Assembly: GCA_029262855.1 (NCBI GenBank)
Contig: JAJCYP010000004.1
Location: 1 to 64,000, forward strand
Direction of reading: 5' to 3'
DNA from: Bacteroidota bacterium
Lineage (GTDB): Bacteria; Bacteroidota; Rhodothermia; Rhodothermales; UBA10348
DNA length: 64,000 bases
The notes beneath the pieces are model-generated. The model was not told where the DNA came from. It ran no database searches and worked only from the letters and a program-made list of their open reading frames with translations. The position numbers were made by a program, and so were the translations under genes. This document shows positions 49,960-59,811 of this stretch, in pieces; positions within the stretch are counted from its first letter, which is position 1; every line of letters begins with the position of its first letter.

Positions 49960-50427
49960 GTGAAAAGCGGGCAAGACTCGTGTCAAGAGCCATCTCCGGC
50001 AGGAAGAACCAGGAAGAACATCTGCAACACTCTGCTCCTTATGGCAGCAGCCATGGTTGGCGGATGCGACTCACTCTTGAGTGAGGGCGGTCTCTCGCCG
50101 AGTACTTGGGAGCTCGTCGAACCCTCGGAGCTCCTGGCGAGCCAGGACTCCTTGGTCTTAAGACTCAAGTTCGGGGAGGATAGTCGGTTCTCCGCCGATA
50201 CCGGGTGCAATGGCGTGGGGGGAGAATTCGAGTTGGGTCTCGATGGCCGCTTGAAGCTGGCGATGGGTTCCCTTACACTCAAGCTGTGTCCCGAGACAGA
50301 CCATTTAGAGCGGACGCTTTTAGGCCGCCTTGACATGGTAAGGCGATACCGGGCGGAGTCCGGATTCTTGCGCCTATCGGAGGACAATTTTTCGGCGCCG
50401 TTGTTGGTGTACAAGCGTGTCGATTGA
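49960..50427 (+). CDS. META-domain lipoprotein
   Basis: A 155-residue protein from a GTG at 49960; the frame is open from 49867, so the start is uncertain. A signal segment KNICNTLLLMAAAMVGGC ends in a lipobox. The mature part resembles a META domain: STWELVEPSELLASQDS, then TGCNGVGGEFELGLDGRLKL, then LTLKLCPE and a final LLGRLDMVRRYRAESGFLRL. META-domain proteins such as HslJ are small outer-membrane-associated proteins of unclear role. It is isolated on the plus strand between two non-coding gaps. Confidence 0.72.
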   Translation: MKSGQDSCQEPSPAGRTRKNICNTLLLMAAAMVGGCDSLLSEGGLSPSTWELVEPSELLASQDSLVLRLKFGEDSRFSADTGCNGVGGEFELGLDGRLKLAMGSLTLKLCPETDHLERTLLGRLDMVRRYRAESGFLRLSEDNFSAPLLVYKRVD

Positions 50428-50441
50428 GTCTGGGAACGGCG

Positions 50442-50573
50442 ATGGATGGTCAGGGGGGCCGGTTCCGGTTGGGGGATCCGGGGTCGTCTGCGGATGCTTC
50501 GCCGCATGAAATCATCCTTCTCAGCGGCCTCGTGGGCGCCTTCCTTGGCGCAGGCATGACGTTCATCGCCTAG
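50442..50573 (+). CDS. Very small putative membrane protein (43 residues), candidate
   Basis: An ATG at 50442 opens a 43-residue frame ending TAG at 50571. The first half is Gly/Arg-rich and the second, EIILLSGLVGAFLGAGMTFI, looks like one transmembrane helix. It fills nearly all of the gap before the 965-residue gene and ends seven bases before its ATG. GC-rich third positions support coding. Chance cannot be excluded at this length. Confidence 0.3.
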   Translation: MDGQGGRFRLGDPGSSADASPHEIILLSGLVGAFLGAGMTFIA

Positions 50574-50580
50574 AGTCAAA

Positions 50581-53478
50581 ATGCCGACCCGCACACCATT
50601 ATGGTTCCTCGTTCTCGCTGCCACGGTACTGTCAGCGACCGCCCGGCAGTCACCGTGTCCGGTAGGCACCTCGGTAGCAACGCTTGGACTGAACAACGCC
50701 CAGGCCACACTCCGCAATAATGGGTGGGTTTTGGGGTTCATCGACGAAGGCTACGAGGTCCCTCGGGAGTCGGGTATTCGTGCTCTGGAAGGCGGTGAGC
50801 TTTGGATTGCGGGATTCGCGGCTGGCGAACTTCGCGGCTCTGGCGGAACGGACTTCCGGCCCGGTCCGGTCTCCAGAGACCCCGGGGTGAGTTGCTCCTC
50901 GGTGGATCGGATCTATCGAGTTGAGCCGAGAGACCTGGCAGCGCTCGACAGCGGCGGGGTACCGTCGAAGGACGTCCTGGAGTGGCCTTGGGAGCTTGGG
51001 GCTCCGGTAATCGATGGAGATGGGGTCGCTGGCAACTATAACCTCGCCGGCGGCGACCGCCCGGAAATGCTGGGATCAGGAACCCTGTTCTGGATCATGA
51101 CCGACCTCCACGCTGATCGCAGGCGGTCAGAGACAGAGCCGCTCGGCCTGGAGGTACACGTGACAGCGTTCTCGGCCCGAAGTGACAACCCGGACATTGA
51201 CCATACCACCTTCTACCGATTCAAGATTCTGAACCGCGGTCCCGTCGGGCTCGACAGCCTTTACTCCGGGTTCGGCTTTGCAAGCGGCCTCGGGCACTCG
51301 GGCGACGACTTTGTTGGAAGTGACAGCCTCCTGAGTCTTGGGTTCGTGTATAACGCCGACAATGAGGACGAGGACACCTACTTCATCAGAGAGTTGCGAA
51401 GGCTGGGGTATGGAGCCGCCCCCCCGGCAGCGGGAGTTATGGCGCTTCGGGGACCGATCGCAGACGCCGACGGGGTGGACAACAACCGGAATGGACAGAT
51501 TGACGAAGACGGCGAACATCTTCGAGCAACGTCCATCGTGAGCTCGTTCGTGACCTGCGGCGTTGCGGGTTGCGGGGCCCTCGCGCCCAAATGGTACAAT
51601 ATCCTGCGAGGACTCCGGGACTGGGGTGAGCCCTACACGCGCGGCCACTATGGCAGTGAGTTCGGCAGTGAATCGCCCACAACCCGTTTCCTCTACGACG
51701 GTCATCCTCCGGAATTCTGGTCTCAGGTAACACCCTGGCCTGGCGAACCTCCTCAGCGGCCAGGGTATCAGGGACTCCAGGTTGGGCTAGGACCGGCAGA
51801 CCTACAGCCGAGCGATTCGGTCGAGTATGTCCTAGCGGCAATATGGGCGCGCGGCACCGATCATCTGGATTCAGTAGACCAACTCAAAGCAGTGGCCGGG
51901 CGCCTCCAGAGCATCGACATCGAAAACCTGGCGGGTGTCACAAGTGCCTGGGCGCCTACTTCGCCGCCGCAGATCAAGGCGCCGGGAAATGGCGCCGTCG
52001 AGCAACCCTTGCAGACTCCCCTTGCCTGGCACCTACCGGAGCAAGCCGGACTTGATGTCGGGTATCAGTTGGACCTGCGGAAGCACGGACAGCAGCCCGG
52101 GTACTGGCAGCATGAGACTTCCGTCAGCCAGTTGGAACTCGATCTGGAGCCGGATGCATCCTATTCCTTCCGCGTCCGGGCGTTCACGCACTCGGCCTAC
52201 GGACAGTGGTCGGAGTGGAGTTGGTTCTGGACCGGAGAAAACGATCTGGACAGCATCGCCGGCTTTGAGGACTTCACGGTGGTCCAGAATTCTGCAGGCC
52301 CCGTTGTCCCCCCCGAAGGTGCCGCTGCCGACTGGGCCGGATTTCCGGGCACGGGGTCTCCTACAAACCGTCAGCAGGCCAATGGCCGGCGCTGGGTCAT
52401 CGCCTCCCCGAACTCAGACGACTACAGCGATTTCCTCAGGCGAGTAGTCCGAAATGGCTGGGGACGAGTGGTTCCATATTCATTTGAGCTCCGCTTCTCC
52501 GGAGAGAGTTGGATGCTTCGGGACTACTCATTCGTGCTTGGCGGCAAGGCTCCGCTCGAAGCGTGGAATATCGGATATAGCACCCCGGCGGACACCACGG
52601 ACGACTATCGCATGATCATCAGCTACTCGGACGAAGGTGCTGGTGGCTGGGGCATGCTGAGCTCGGATCATCGAATTGGCGCGGGGCCTGGCGACCGGGA
52701 ATCCGACAGGTTTTCGATATGGGATCCCGCGGACCGGACTCCTGGGGAGGCCGGCTACCAGAAGTGGGTGGAAGCATCCCTTGAGTACGACGAAGAGTCG
52801 GAGTTGGGCGAACGGGTTCTGCGCGATGTGGTACTCGTCGACCTCGGCACTGACGTGGGATTCAGTGGCCCTCCAACGCTGCCCGAGCCCGGTACGGTAT
52901 TTCGCATCTCGACGGCACCTGCTCCGATGCCTCGGAATGCAGCCCCCGCGCCCGGTGTTCACGTGCTTCACGGCCCTGTCCAGTTTTACTGGACAGGTGT
53001 CGGTTTCAAGAAGTACGACGTGGTCGTCTCTGAAGATGATCGCTTTACGCGCATCGTTCAGAGGACGGAGGCGGCAAGTCCTGGTGTGGCGTTAGACCTC
53101 CCGGCGGGGAGTTATCACTGGCGTGTCGAGGACGAGGACGGAAATCCCTCGCCGCAATGGAGTCTGTTCATCGACAGTGCGACCGGAGCCACCGTTCAGA
53201 CGCCAGAGTTCGCCTTTGAGTTGGAGAGCCCCTATCCCAACCCGACGAGGGGGACCGCGAGAATTCAATACACACTTCCCGAGGCTGCGTACGTCCAGAT
53301 GGAGCTGTTCGACATTCTAGGCCGCCGTGTGCGTGGACTGATTGATGGCATGTTGCCTCAGGGCCGAGGAGAAGCCATTCTGGACACGCAGGGGCTCAGC
53401 GCAGGGGTCTATTTCGTGCGATTATCCAGTGCGCGGGGGTCCCTGACGAGACTGCTCTCGCTTCGCCAGACACCCTAG
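50581..53478 (+). CDS. Large secreted protein with T9SS type A sorting domain
   Basis: A 965-residue exported protein. A signal peptide (MPTRTPLWFLVLAATVLSATA) is followed by about 850 residues with no named domain. They include a repeated beta-rich pattern, a DNNRNGQIDEDGE calcium-loop-like stretch (about 300), a fibronectin/Ig-like segment (about 465-560) and another (about 800-870, LDLPAGSYHWRVEDEDGN). The C-terminus is a clear sorting domain: LESPYPNPTRGTARIQY, VQMELFDILGRRVRGL and GLSAGVYFVRLSS. It is likely a surface-exposed or secreted T9SS cargo. Its last four bases overlap the convergent amidase gene. Confidence 0.85.
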   Translation: MPTRTPLWFLVLAATVLSATARQSPCPVGTSVATLGLNNAQATLRNNGWVLGFIDEGYEVPRESGIRALEGGELWIAGFAAGELRGSGGTDFRPGPVSRDPGVSCSSVDRIYRVEPRDLAALDSGGVPSKDVLEWPWELGAPVIDGDGVAGNYNLAGGDRPEMLGSGTLFWIMTDLHADRRRSETEPLGLEVHVTAFSARSDNPDIDHTTFYRFKILNRGPVGLDSLYSGFGFASGLGHSGDDFVGSDSLLSLGFVYNADNEDEDTYFIRELRRLGYGAAPPAAGVMALRGPIADADGVDNNRNGQIDEDGEHLRATSIVSSFVTCGVAGCGALAPKWYNILRGLRDWGEPYTRGHYGSEFGSESPTTRFLYDGHPPEFWSQVTPWPGEPPQRPGYQGLQVGLGPADLQPSDSVEYVLAAIWARGTDHLDSVDQLKAVAGRLQSIDIENLAGVTSAWAPTSPPQIKAPGNGAVEQPLQTPLAWHLPEQAGLDVGYQLDLRKHGQQPGYWQHETSVSQLELDLEPDASYSFRVRAFTHSAYGQWSEWSWFWTGENDLDSIAGFEDFTVVQNSAGPVVPPEGAAADWAGFPGTGSPTNRQQANGRRWVIASPNSDDYSDFLRRVVRNGWGRVVPYSFELRFSGESWMLRDYSFVLGGKAPLEAWNIGYSTPADTTDDYRMIISYSDEGAGGWGMLSSDHRIGAGPGDRESDRFSIWDPADRTPGEAGYQKWVEASLEYDEESELGERVLRDVVLVDLGTDVGFSGPPTLPEPGTVFRISTAPAPMPRNAAPAPGVHVLHGPVQFYWTGVGFKKYDVVVSEDDRFTRIVQRTEAASPGVALDLPAGSYHWRVEDEDGNPSPQWSLFIDSATGATVQTPEFAFELESPYPNPTRGTARIQYTLPEAAYVQMELFDILGRRVRGLIDGMLPQGRGEAILDTQGLSAGVYFVRLSSARGSLTRLLSLRQTP

Positions 53479-54548
53479 GGCTCTGCCCGGACCGCCAGGG
53501 TCGTCGAGCCCGAGTCCCCCACAGCCTGCTCCCGGAGTCCGGCGGCAATCCACTGGGCCATGGCCTGCCGATTGCCCGGTTTGGTCAGGCGAATCTGATC
53601 CCCACGGTGACGGATGTTGCCGAGTTCAACCAGGACTGCGACCGGCTTGGTGTGGTTGAGGATGTAGAGATCCCGGCGCACCAACCGGCCCTTGTACCCA
53701 CGATCAGGCTGGTGGGCGCGGTACTGATTCCGGATCGAGGTCTGAAGAGAGCGACCCAATGCGCGGCCGCTGTCGCTTGAATAGGCAAAGTGGACGTCGA
53801 TCTGCGGCTGGTTTCGTCCGGCCATCGCATCGACGTGGACAGAGACAACCTGCTGGCTTCGAGCCGAGCCCCTATTCCGATCGTAGAGCTTGTTGATGAC
53901 TTCCGCGCGCTGTCGAAGGCGACGGGTATAGTTGCTGCTCATTCGGACGTTGCCGTAGTAGTACTCGTCCCTGTCCGGCGGAAGGTATTCGGCATCCCGA
54001 ATGCCGTCGTTCGGATCCCGAACAATCATGTAGACCATGGCGCCGTCCTTGAGCAGTTCACGGGCAACCCGCAGAGCGGTGTCGTAGGCTATCTCGTCCT
54101 CTGGGATGCTCCTGCCGTTCAACTCTCCAACACTACCGGGGTCGCTTCCGCCGTGGCCGCTGACAATGTAGTAGTAGTGTCCGGCCAGCCGATTGGATCG
54201 GCGTTCCACCATTTCGTATTGGTCGCCAAAAATTTCGTAGCGCGACGCCGTAGATGATGCTGGCGTCGATATGGACGCGGCTGGGCTTGCCGAGCCTTCA
54301 TCATAATCCGGAATTCGATACGCCACTCCGACCTTCAACTGGCTGCTCGCACCAAGCTTGTCCGCATTCAGAGACCGAAAGGCCTCCACCCGCTTCGAGG
54401 TAGGGGTAACTCCGCTGCGCCTGAGGAGCCCCCATATGCCTTCGCCCGGCTGAGGCGCCACCGATTGGGCTGCCGCCGGAATGATCAGACCAACAGCAAC
54501 CAGTGTCAGCAAGAACAACTTTCGGGCGATGAGGGACAGACTGGTCAT
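53475..54548 (-). CDS. N-acetylmuramoyl-L-alanine amidase (Amidase_3) with LysM-like segment
   Basis: A 357-residue exported amidase. A signal peptide (MTSLSLIARKLFLLTLVAVG) precedes a LysM-like region (about 30-80, GEGIWGLLRR...FRSLNADKL...YRIPDYD). The catalytic domain (about 120-335) has the zinc residues in VSGHGGSDPG, EDEIAYDTALRVA and VVSVHVDAM, and the catalytic glutamate in VLVELGNIRH. It cleaves the amide between MurNAc and the stem peptide and should act in daughter-cell separation or wall turnover. The ATG at 54548 is chosen over 54608 because the signal peptide starts there. Confidence 0.88.
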   Translation of the reverse strand: MTSLSLIARKLFLLTLVAVGLIIPAAAQSVAPQPGEGIWGLLRRSGVTPTSKRVEAFRSLNADKLGASSQLKVGVAYRIPDYDEGSASPAASISTPASSTASRYEIFGDQYEMVERRSNRLAGHYYYIVSGHGGSDPGSVGELNGRSIPEDEIAYDTALRVARELLKDGAMVYMIVRDPNDGIRDAEYLPPDRDEYYYGNVRMSSNYTRRLRQRAEVINKLYDRNRGSARSQQVVSVHVDAMAGRNQPQIDVHFAYSSDSGRALGRSLQTSIRNQYRAHQPDRGYKGRLVRRDLYILNHTKPVAVLVELGNIRHRGDQIRLTKPGNRQAMAQWIAAGLREQAVGDSGSTTLAVRAEP

Positions 54549-54725
54549 ACCACTTCTTATCGGCCGTGAGCCCGCCATTTTTAAGTCATGGCCAGCAATT
54601 TTCGGCATCGCTGGGCGGCTAACTTCGAATGTGATTCACCCGCCCGCTCTCTTCTACGGTTCAGGTCTTCCCACACCCTGCAATTCGCCGCCGATGGTGA
54701 GATTCATCTCCCCTACCACACCTAC

Positions 54726-57641
54726 ATGCGGCGCATGAACTCTCCGGTTCGATTTCTGCCCATCCTGCTGCTGATCGCCCCTTCTCAGCGGGCCCAGGGC
54801 CAGACCTTCACGGATGCGACATCCCGGATCCTGTCTACTCCCGCCCCATCGGCACCCACGGCGTTGACGGTGGCTGATCTCAATGGTGATGGGCGAACGG
54901 ACATCTACCACCCTGGGCGACTCCTTCTGCAGACGGACGAAGGCACGTGGGTCAACGCCCTGCTTGGAAGCGCGATTGACGTGGAGGGCAACGCGCCGCT
55001 GATTGGACTGCCTGGAGATCCCAATGCCGACGGCTTGACTGACCTGCTTATCCTCGATCAAGGTCCGGGCTCCCGGTACTACGAAAACGCGAACACCATC
55101 AGGTACCGGCTCGCAAACGGAGAGCGAACGCTCAACATCCGAACCTTTTCAACCGGGGCCATCTGGGCAGATTTCGACGGTGGAGGCTTGGTCGATTTGT
55201 TTATCGCCTCCTCCGACGGTCAAAATCGCCTCTATGTATCCAACGTCTTTGGGAATTTTATTGATGTCTCCGATGTCAAACGTACCACGACCACGTCAGG
55301 CGGATGCGGGATGGCCGCCGCGGACTGGGACCACGACCTGGGTCTGGATGTCTACCTGCCGATGTGCCAGGGCAACCCGACCAATCTGCTGTTGGAGTAC
55401 GATCCGGTCCGCGACCGCTTTACCGAAAACGCCGGTCGACGAGGCGTGCAGAGTTTCCGGTTCTCCCACTCCGCGGTCTGGCTGGACTACGACAATGACG
55501 GATGGCAGGATCTGTTCGTTCTGAATGCCAAGCTCGAGCTCGATGATGGTCGCAATCAGCTTTTTCGCAATCTGGAAGGAACGGGGTTTGAAGACGTGAC
55601 CGCCACCACCGGTTTGGAGGGCAGCCTCAGGTCACGGCGCCGTGGAGTCGCTGCAGCGGACTTCGACAACGACGGCTGGACCGATCTCTTTGTGACGGCC
55701 GAGGCGAATCGACCCCGGTTGTATCGGAATCAGGGCGATGGGACCTTCACTGACATCGGTCCTTTGGTGTTGCCTCCCCTGCCCGAGACATTGGCCTTTA
55801 CGGCCGCGGATGTTGACGACAACGGCTGGATAGATCTGCTGTTTGGCCCCCCGGAGGGGGATATGCTCCTAACAAATGGAGGAGACAACAACTGGACGCG
55901 GATTGCCCTCAGGGAACCGGGATTCAACCGGCGCGGCATGGGTGCACGCGTGACGGTCAGCGCCGGCGGCATTGAGCAGACCAAGCAAATGCTCATGGGC
56001 GGTGGGAACGTGAGGCATTCGACGGATGCCAAACTGCATTTTGGGCTGGGAGAAGCAGCCGTGATCGACCGGATCCAGATCTTCTGGGCGGACGGCTCGG
56101 TGGACCAGATCTCGGACCTCGACGTCAACAAAGAGCTGGTCATCGCCCGAGGCGGGACGCTGAGGCCACCTCCATCCACCTTTCAGTTGGGCGAGCCCGT
56201 GGACGCCGCACTGTTCGATACTTCAGCCGCGCAGATCGATTTTTCGTGGGAGGCCGCGGCCAGCGCGATTCCCCTGACCTACACCGTGAGTATTTGGGGA
56301 CCGGGCACGCGACTTCGCTTTCCGGATGTCACAGGCACCAGTATCAGTGTGGACGCTGATCTTCTGGCGCCGGACCAGATCTTCACGTGGTCGGTCTTCG
56401 CCGATGACGGATTCTCCATCACTCCTGCCACTGGCTCGCGGGTCTTCACATTCGGAGAAGACGCGCGCGCCATTGCCACGCTGACTGCGCCCGCCCTGTT
56501 TGACTTCGGACTGCAGAAGCCGTCCACGGGACAGGCGGCTTTCCTGGATCTGGACGGTGACCGGGATCTGGATGTTTTCATGGTGGGTTCCGATGGTGTA
56601 TTCACCATGGGCGGCGTCTATTCTTCCGTAGACCAGGGCGTTGTCAGCACCAACGGCGGAGAGTTCATCTTCAAGGGACTGGTAAACACGGGGACCGGTC
56701 TGGAGCCGGTTTTTGAACCTCGTCTGGGCGTCGGAGATGTCGACGGAGACGGTCGGCCGGACGCCATGGTCTCGGGCCTCCACCGCGACTCGGGGCGCCC
56801 CGCCCTCACGCTGTATCGAAACCTGCCGACGGGCCTTTCCTCGATTTCCGCTGCCGTGCCGGCCCGGTTTGGCGGGCCCGTGGCCATCGCAGACGTCGAT
56901 GCCGACGGAGATGGCGATCTCCTGCTTTCCGGCTCAGAGAGCGCCTCTCCCCCTTACTCGCCGTCCACCATCCTGTATCGGAACGATGGCAGTGCCTTCT
57001 CGGAGTGGGCCACCTTCCCCGGAGCCATGTTTGGGGATGCGGCCTGGGGTGATGCCGACGGTGACGGTGATCTGGATCTGGCCCTTGTGGGCGATGCCCA
57101 AGAGGGGCGTCCCCACGGAGCCGTCTACAGAAACGACGGTGATTCCTTCAGCGAAATCAGCATCCCGGGAGCCGACCTGCTTTACGCATCCATCGATTGG
57201 GGAGACTACGACGGCGACGGACTTCTGGACCTCCTCGTGACAGGCGGCGAGATCGGCCCTGAACTGTTGGAAGGACACACGCGTCTCTACAGGCAGAACG
57301 CAGGCCTCGTGTTTGTCGAACAGCCGTCTCCGCTTCCAGGGGTCTTGGCGGGCTCTGCCGTCTTCGGTGACTACGAAAACGACGGCGATCTGGACATCCT
57401 TCTTACCGGCGCGGATTCGATCCTGGGCGAACTGAAGGGGGGTGTTTTCCGAAACCAGGAGGGCCGCTTCGTGGCGGAGCTGGAATTCCAGGGAGCCCTG
57501 TCCGGACGAATGGCCGTCGGCGACTACAACGGAGACGGCGACCTTGACTTCATCGTTCTCGGACGAGGGCCGGACGGTGCTGGCTCACTGCTGTTCTTCA
57601 TCAATCAGCAGGTAGCCGAGCCCGTTCCTGCCACGAGGTGA
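54726..57641 (+). CDS. Secreted FG-GAP/ASPIC-UnbV protein with a second C-terminal propeller
   Basis: A 971-residue exported protein. A signal peptide (MRRMNSPVRFLPILLLIAPS) precedes a first FG-GAP/VCBS propeller (about 30-410) with DLNGDGRTDIYHPGR, DYDNDGWQDLF and DFDNDGWTDLF. An ASPIC/UnbV module (HFGLGEAAVIDRIQIFWADG) and an Ig-like domain follow. A second set of at least six calcium loops (DVDGDGRPDAM, DADGDGDLDLALVG, DYDGDGLLDLLVTGG, DYNGDGDLDFIVLG) runs to about 960. The protein ends right after the last blade without a sorting domain. Its N-terminal two thirds parallel the gene at 28500. The ATG at 54735 is an alternative start. Its final 41 bases overlap the convergent P450 gene. Confidence 0.86.
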   Translation: MRRMNSPVRFLPILLLIAPSQRAQGQTFTDATSRILSTPAPSAPTALTVADLNGDGRTDIYHPGRLLLQTDEGTWVNALLGSAIDVEGNAPLIGLPGDPNADGLTDLLILDQGPGSRYYENANTIRYRLANGERTLNIRTFSTGAIWADFDGGGLVDLFIASSDGQNRLYVSNVFGNFIDVSDVKRTTTTSGGCGMAAADWDHDLGLDVYLPMCQGNPTNLLLEYDPVRDRFTENAGRRGVQSFRFSHSAVWLDYDNDGWQDLFVLNAKLELDDGRNQLFRNLEGTGFEDVTATTGLEGSLRSRRRGVAAADFDNDGWTDLFVTAEANRPRLYRNQGDGTFTDIGPLVLPPLPETLAFTAADVDDNGWIDLLFGPPEGDMLLTNGGDNNWTRIALREPGFNRRGMGARVTVSAGGIEQTKQMLMGGGNVRHSTDAKLHFGLGEAAVIDRIQIFWADGSVDQISDLDVNKELVIARGGTLRPPPSTFQLGEPVDAALFDTSAAQIDFSWEAAASAIPLTYTVSIWGPGTRLRFPDVTGTSISVDADLLAPDQIFTWSVFADDGFSITPATGSRVFTFGEDARAIATLTAPALFDFGLQKPSTGQAAFLDLDGDRDLDVFMVGSDGVFTMGGVYSSVDQGVVSTNGGEFIFKGLVNTGTGLEPVFEPRLGVGDVDGDGRPDAMVSGLHRDSGRPALTLYRNLPTGLSSISAAVPARFGGPVAIADVDADGDGDLLLSGSESASPPYSPSTILYRNDGSAFSEWATFPGAMFGDAAWGDADGDGDLDLALVGDAQEGRPHGAVYRNDGDSFSEISIPGADLLYASIDWGDYDGDGLLDLLVTGGEIGPELLEGHTRLYRQNAGLVFVEQPSPLPGVLAGSAVFGDYENDGDLDILLTGADSILGELKGGVFRNQEGRFVAELEFQGALSGRMAVGDYNGDGDLDFIVLGRGPDGAGSLLFFINQQVAEPVPATR

Positions 57642-59043
57642 CCGGGCGCTCGGCAATGTGCGCCCACATTCCATCCTTCACCAGGACGGCCACACGCACT
57701 TCCTGCGCAAGACTGCCCTGACTCGAGGTTCGGCTTGCCAATGTCAGCGTGAATCGCTCTGCAATGCGGTGGACCACCTCTCTGGATTCGGTCATGGCCA
57801 TGCGCCGCCCCAAACAGGCGTGCCCACCGTGCCCAAAGGGCATGTAGCTGTAGCCCGTTTCTCCCGTAATGCGCCCGTCCCCGACAAACCTCGCCGGGAG
57901 GAACTCCGTTGGATTCTCCCAGACCTCCGGGCGCATGTGAATGACGTAGGGGACGAAGACCACCAGGTCCTTTTTTCGGATGGAGACTCCCGCCAGTTCG
58001 TGCGCTTCGTTTACCTCGCGCCAGTAGATCCACAGTGGAGGCACAATGCGCATGGACTCCAGGACCGAGGCCTCGGCCCACACTTTGGAACTGGCGGCCC
58101 GCTCCGCCTCGCCAGGTCGCTGCGCCAACTGCCACAGCGTCCAGGTGATGGCAGAACCCACCGAGTCCACGGCCGCGACAAGGAACGTCGCGACGTGGTC
58201 GCGCAGCTCTCCCGGGTCCAGCTCCCCCCTCTCGTCCGCCTCCATCAAGGCTGACATCAGTGGTGCCCGGCTCTCCGGGCTATTGCGCGCAATTCCGATG
58301 AGTTCATCTACGAAATCGTCAAGGATGCGGAGTGCTGCCCGTTTTGGACCCGGGTGGAGCGCCCGTTTGGCGACCTTCCGATTCAAGGTGCCGAGGATCC
58401 GGTACTTGATGGCTCGTCCAGGCGTCGCATGGTGCATCGCGGTCTGGATGGCCGCCGAAATGGGCGCGGACTCCACCGGGAATGGGCGCAGCAGGAGATG
58501 CTGCACCGCGATGCGGAGAGTCGTCTCCATGACCATCGCCTGCACGTCCACCTCTCCGGAGCCCGCCACTGAACTGAGACGCTCCACCAGTCGATCAGCT
58601 TCAGCCGTTGTGATCCCCGTCAGACGCCGTTCGGTCGAGGCCTTGAAGTATGGGGCCAGCAACCGCCGCTGCCGGAGCCACTTGTCGTGAGGGGAAGACG
58701 CGACGCCCTCCCCTGCCGGCGGAAACCAGAATGCCAAATCCGGTGTGCGCCTGTAGGTGTGACCAGATCCCGTGAGGGCTTTGGCTGCCACATCGGGATC
58801 CAGGATAACGTGGCACCGAAACGGCCCGGCCTCCAATCGCGACATCGATGTGTCCTGCGCGGTGGCCTCCGACAGGGCGCGGAGGGGATTTCGCTTCATC
58901 TCGCGAAGGAAGCTGAGACTGAAGCGGTTCTCGGACACGGTAGGTTTCAGGATTGGGCCTGGCTTTGGCAGCCTCCGTCGGGCCCGGTCGAGCGCCGAAG
59001 GAATCAGGCCTCTGAAACCCGGAGGAGTCGTTTCGGTGCCCAC
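57601..59043 (-). CDS. Cytochrome P450
   Basis: A 480-residue haem monooxygenase. The haem-binding loop is FGHGGHACLGRR with cysteine ligand C410. The ExxR motif reads ESMR. The I-helix segment FLVAAVDSVGSAITW lacks the usual Thr (A-A-x-D-S), which may affect proton delivery. There is no transmembrane anchor, so it is a soluble class. It starts within the MscS gene (40-base overlap) and is the last of a four-gene minus-strand run. There is no ferredoxin or reductase gene beside it. The substrate is unknown; lipids or terpenoids are common. Confidence 0.88.
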   Translation of the reverse strand: MGTETTPPGFRGLIPSALDRARRRLPKPGPILKPTVSENRFSLSFLREMKRNPLRALSEATAQDTSMSRLEAGPFRCHVILDPDVAAKALTGSGHTYRRTPDLAFWFPPAGEGVASSPHDKWLRQRRLLAPYFKASTERRLTGITTAEADRLVERLSSVAGSGEVDVQAMVMETTLRIAVQHLLLRPFPVESAPISAAIQTAMHHATPGRAIKYRILGTLNRKVAKRALHPGPKRAALRILDDFVDELIGIARNSPESRAPLMSALMEADERGELDPGELRDHVATFLVAAVDSVGSAITWTLWQLAQRPGEAERAASSKVWAEASVLESMRIVPPLWIYWREVNEAHELAGVSIRKKDLVVFVPYVIHMRPEVWENPTEFLPARFVGDGRITGETGYSYMPFGHGGHACLGRRMAMTESREVVHRIAERFTLTLASRTSSQGSLAQEVRVAVLVKDGMWAHIAERPVTSWQERARLPAD

Positions 59044-59807
59044 TGTCCGGCCCGGTATGGGCCCGTGATGGCTCGATTCACATCAAACACCACATCCTCC
59101 CGGTCCTTGGCGTGAACAGAGACCTCCACTTGCAGAGAGATCGATGACGGGCCGAACTGCACAATTTGGACTTCCGGCACCGGCTCCCGTAGGACCCGAC
59201 CGCAACTCAGCGCAGCGGCCATCAAAGCAGGTACCACCTTCTCAACGTCCACCTCTACCGACACTTCCATCGGAACCTCGACGCGGACATACTCCTCGGT
59301 GGAGTAGTTCGTGATCGCCCCGCCGATCACCTCGGCATTCGGCACAACTTTGGTTTCGTTGTCCAGCGTGAGCATCGTGGTGTTGAAGACGTCGATGTCT
59401 GTGATCTGCCCCTCCACGTCTCCGGTTTCGATGAAATCACCGATTGAGAAGGGTCGAAGCACAGCGATTACCAGTCCCGCCGCCAGATTCGTAAGGGCGC
59501 CGGTCAACGCCAGTCCAACGGCCAGCCCGGCCGCTCCAAGCATGGCCAGAATCGCCGAAATTTCGACACCAAGGTTGTTGATGGCTATCAAGACCACCAC
59601 CGAGGCCAACAGGTAGTAGACGATGTTGCCGACGAACCGGATGCCCGTCTCATCCAAGTCCCAGCGCCCCGACGCCTTGGCAGCCAGAATTCTGACCCGT
59701 TTGGCAACGAAAAGGCCGATGACCAGGATTGCGAGGGAGCCTACGACGCGACCGCCAAACCGAGTCAGGAGATCCAGTAAGGTCGCCAGGAGATCAATTC
59801 TTTCCAT
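59004..59807 (-). CDS. MscS-family small-conductance mechanosensitive channel
   Basis: A 267-residue channel with predicted helices at about 18-38, 60-80 and 85-115. The pore helix AILAMLGAAGLAVGLALTGALTNLAAG is the classic MscS Gly/Ala pattern. The soluble beta domain (VLRPFSIGDFIETGDVEGQITDI) and C-terminal domain complete the fold, with normal length for E. coli MscS. It is five bases after the helix-hairpin-helix gene and overlaps the P450 start. It is the second MscS gene in the window, distant in sequence from the one at 4652. Confidence 0.9.
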   Translation of the reverse strand: MERIDLLATLLDLLTRFGGRVVGSLAILVIGLFVAKRVRILAAKASGRWDLDETGIRFVGNIVYYLLASVVVLIAINNLGVEISAILAMLGAAGLAVGLALTGALTNLAAGLVIAVLRPFSIGDFIETGDVEGQITDIDVFNTTMLTLDNETKVVPNAEVIGGAITNYSTEEYVRVEVPMEVSVEVDVEKVVPALMAAALSCGRVLREPVPEVQIVQFGPSSISLQVEVSVHAKDREDVVFDVNRAITGPYRAGQWAPKRLLRVSEA

Positions 59808-59811
59808 TGAG

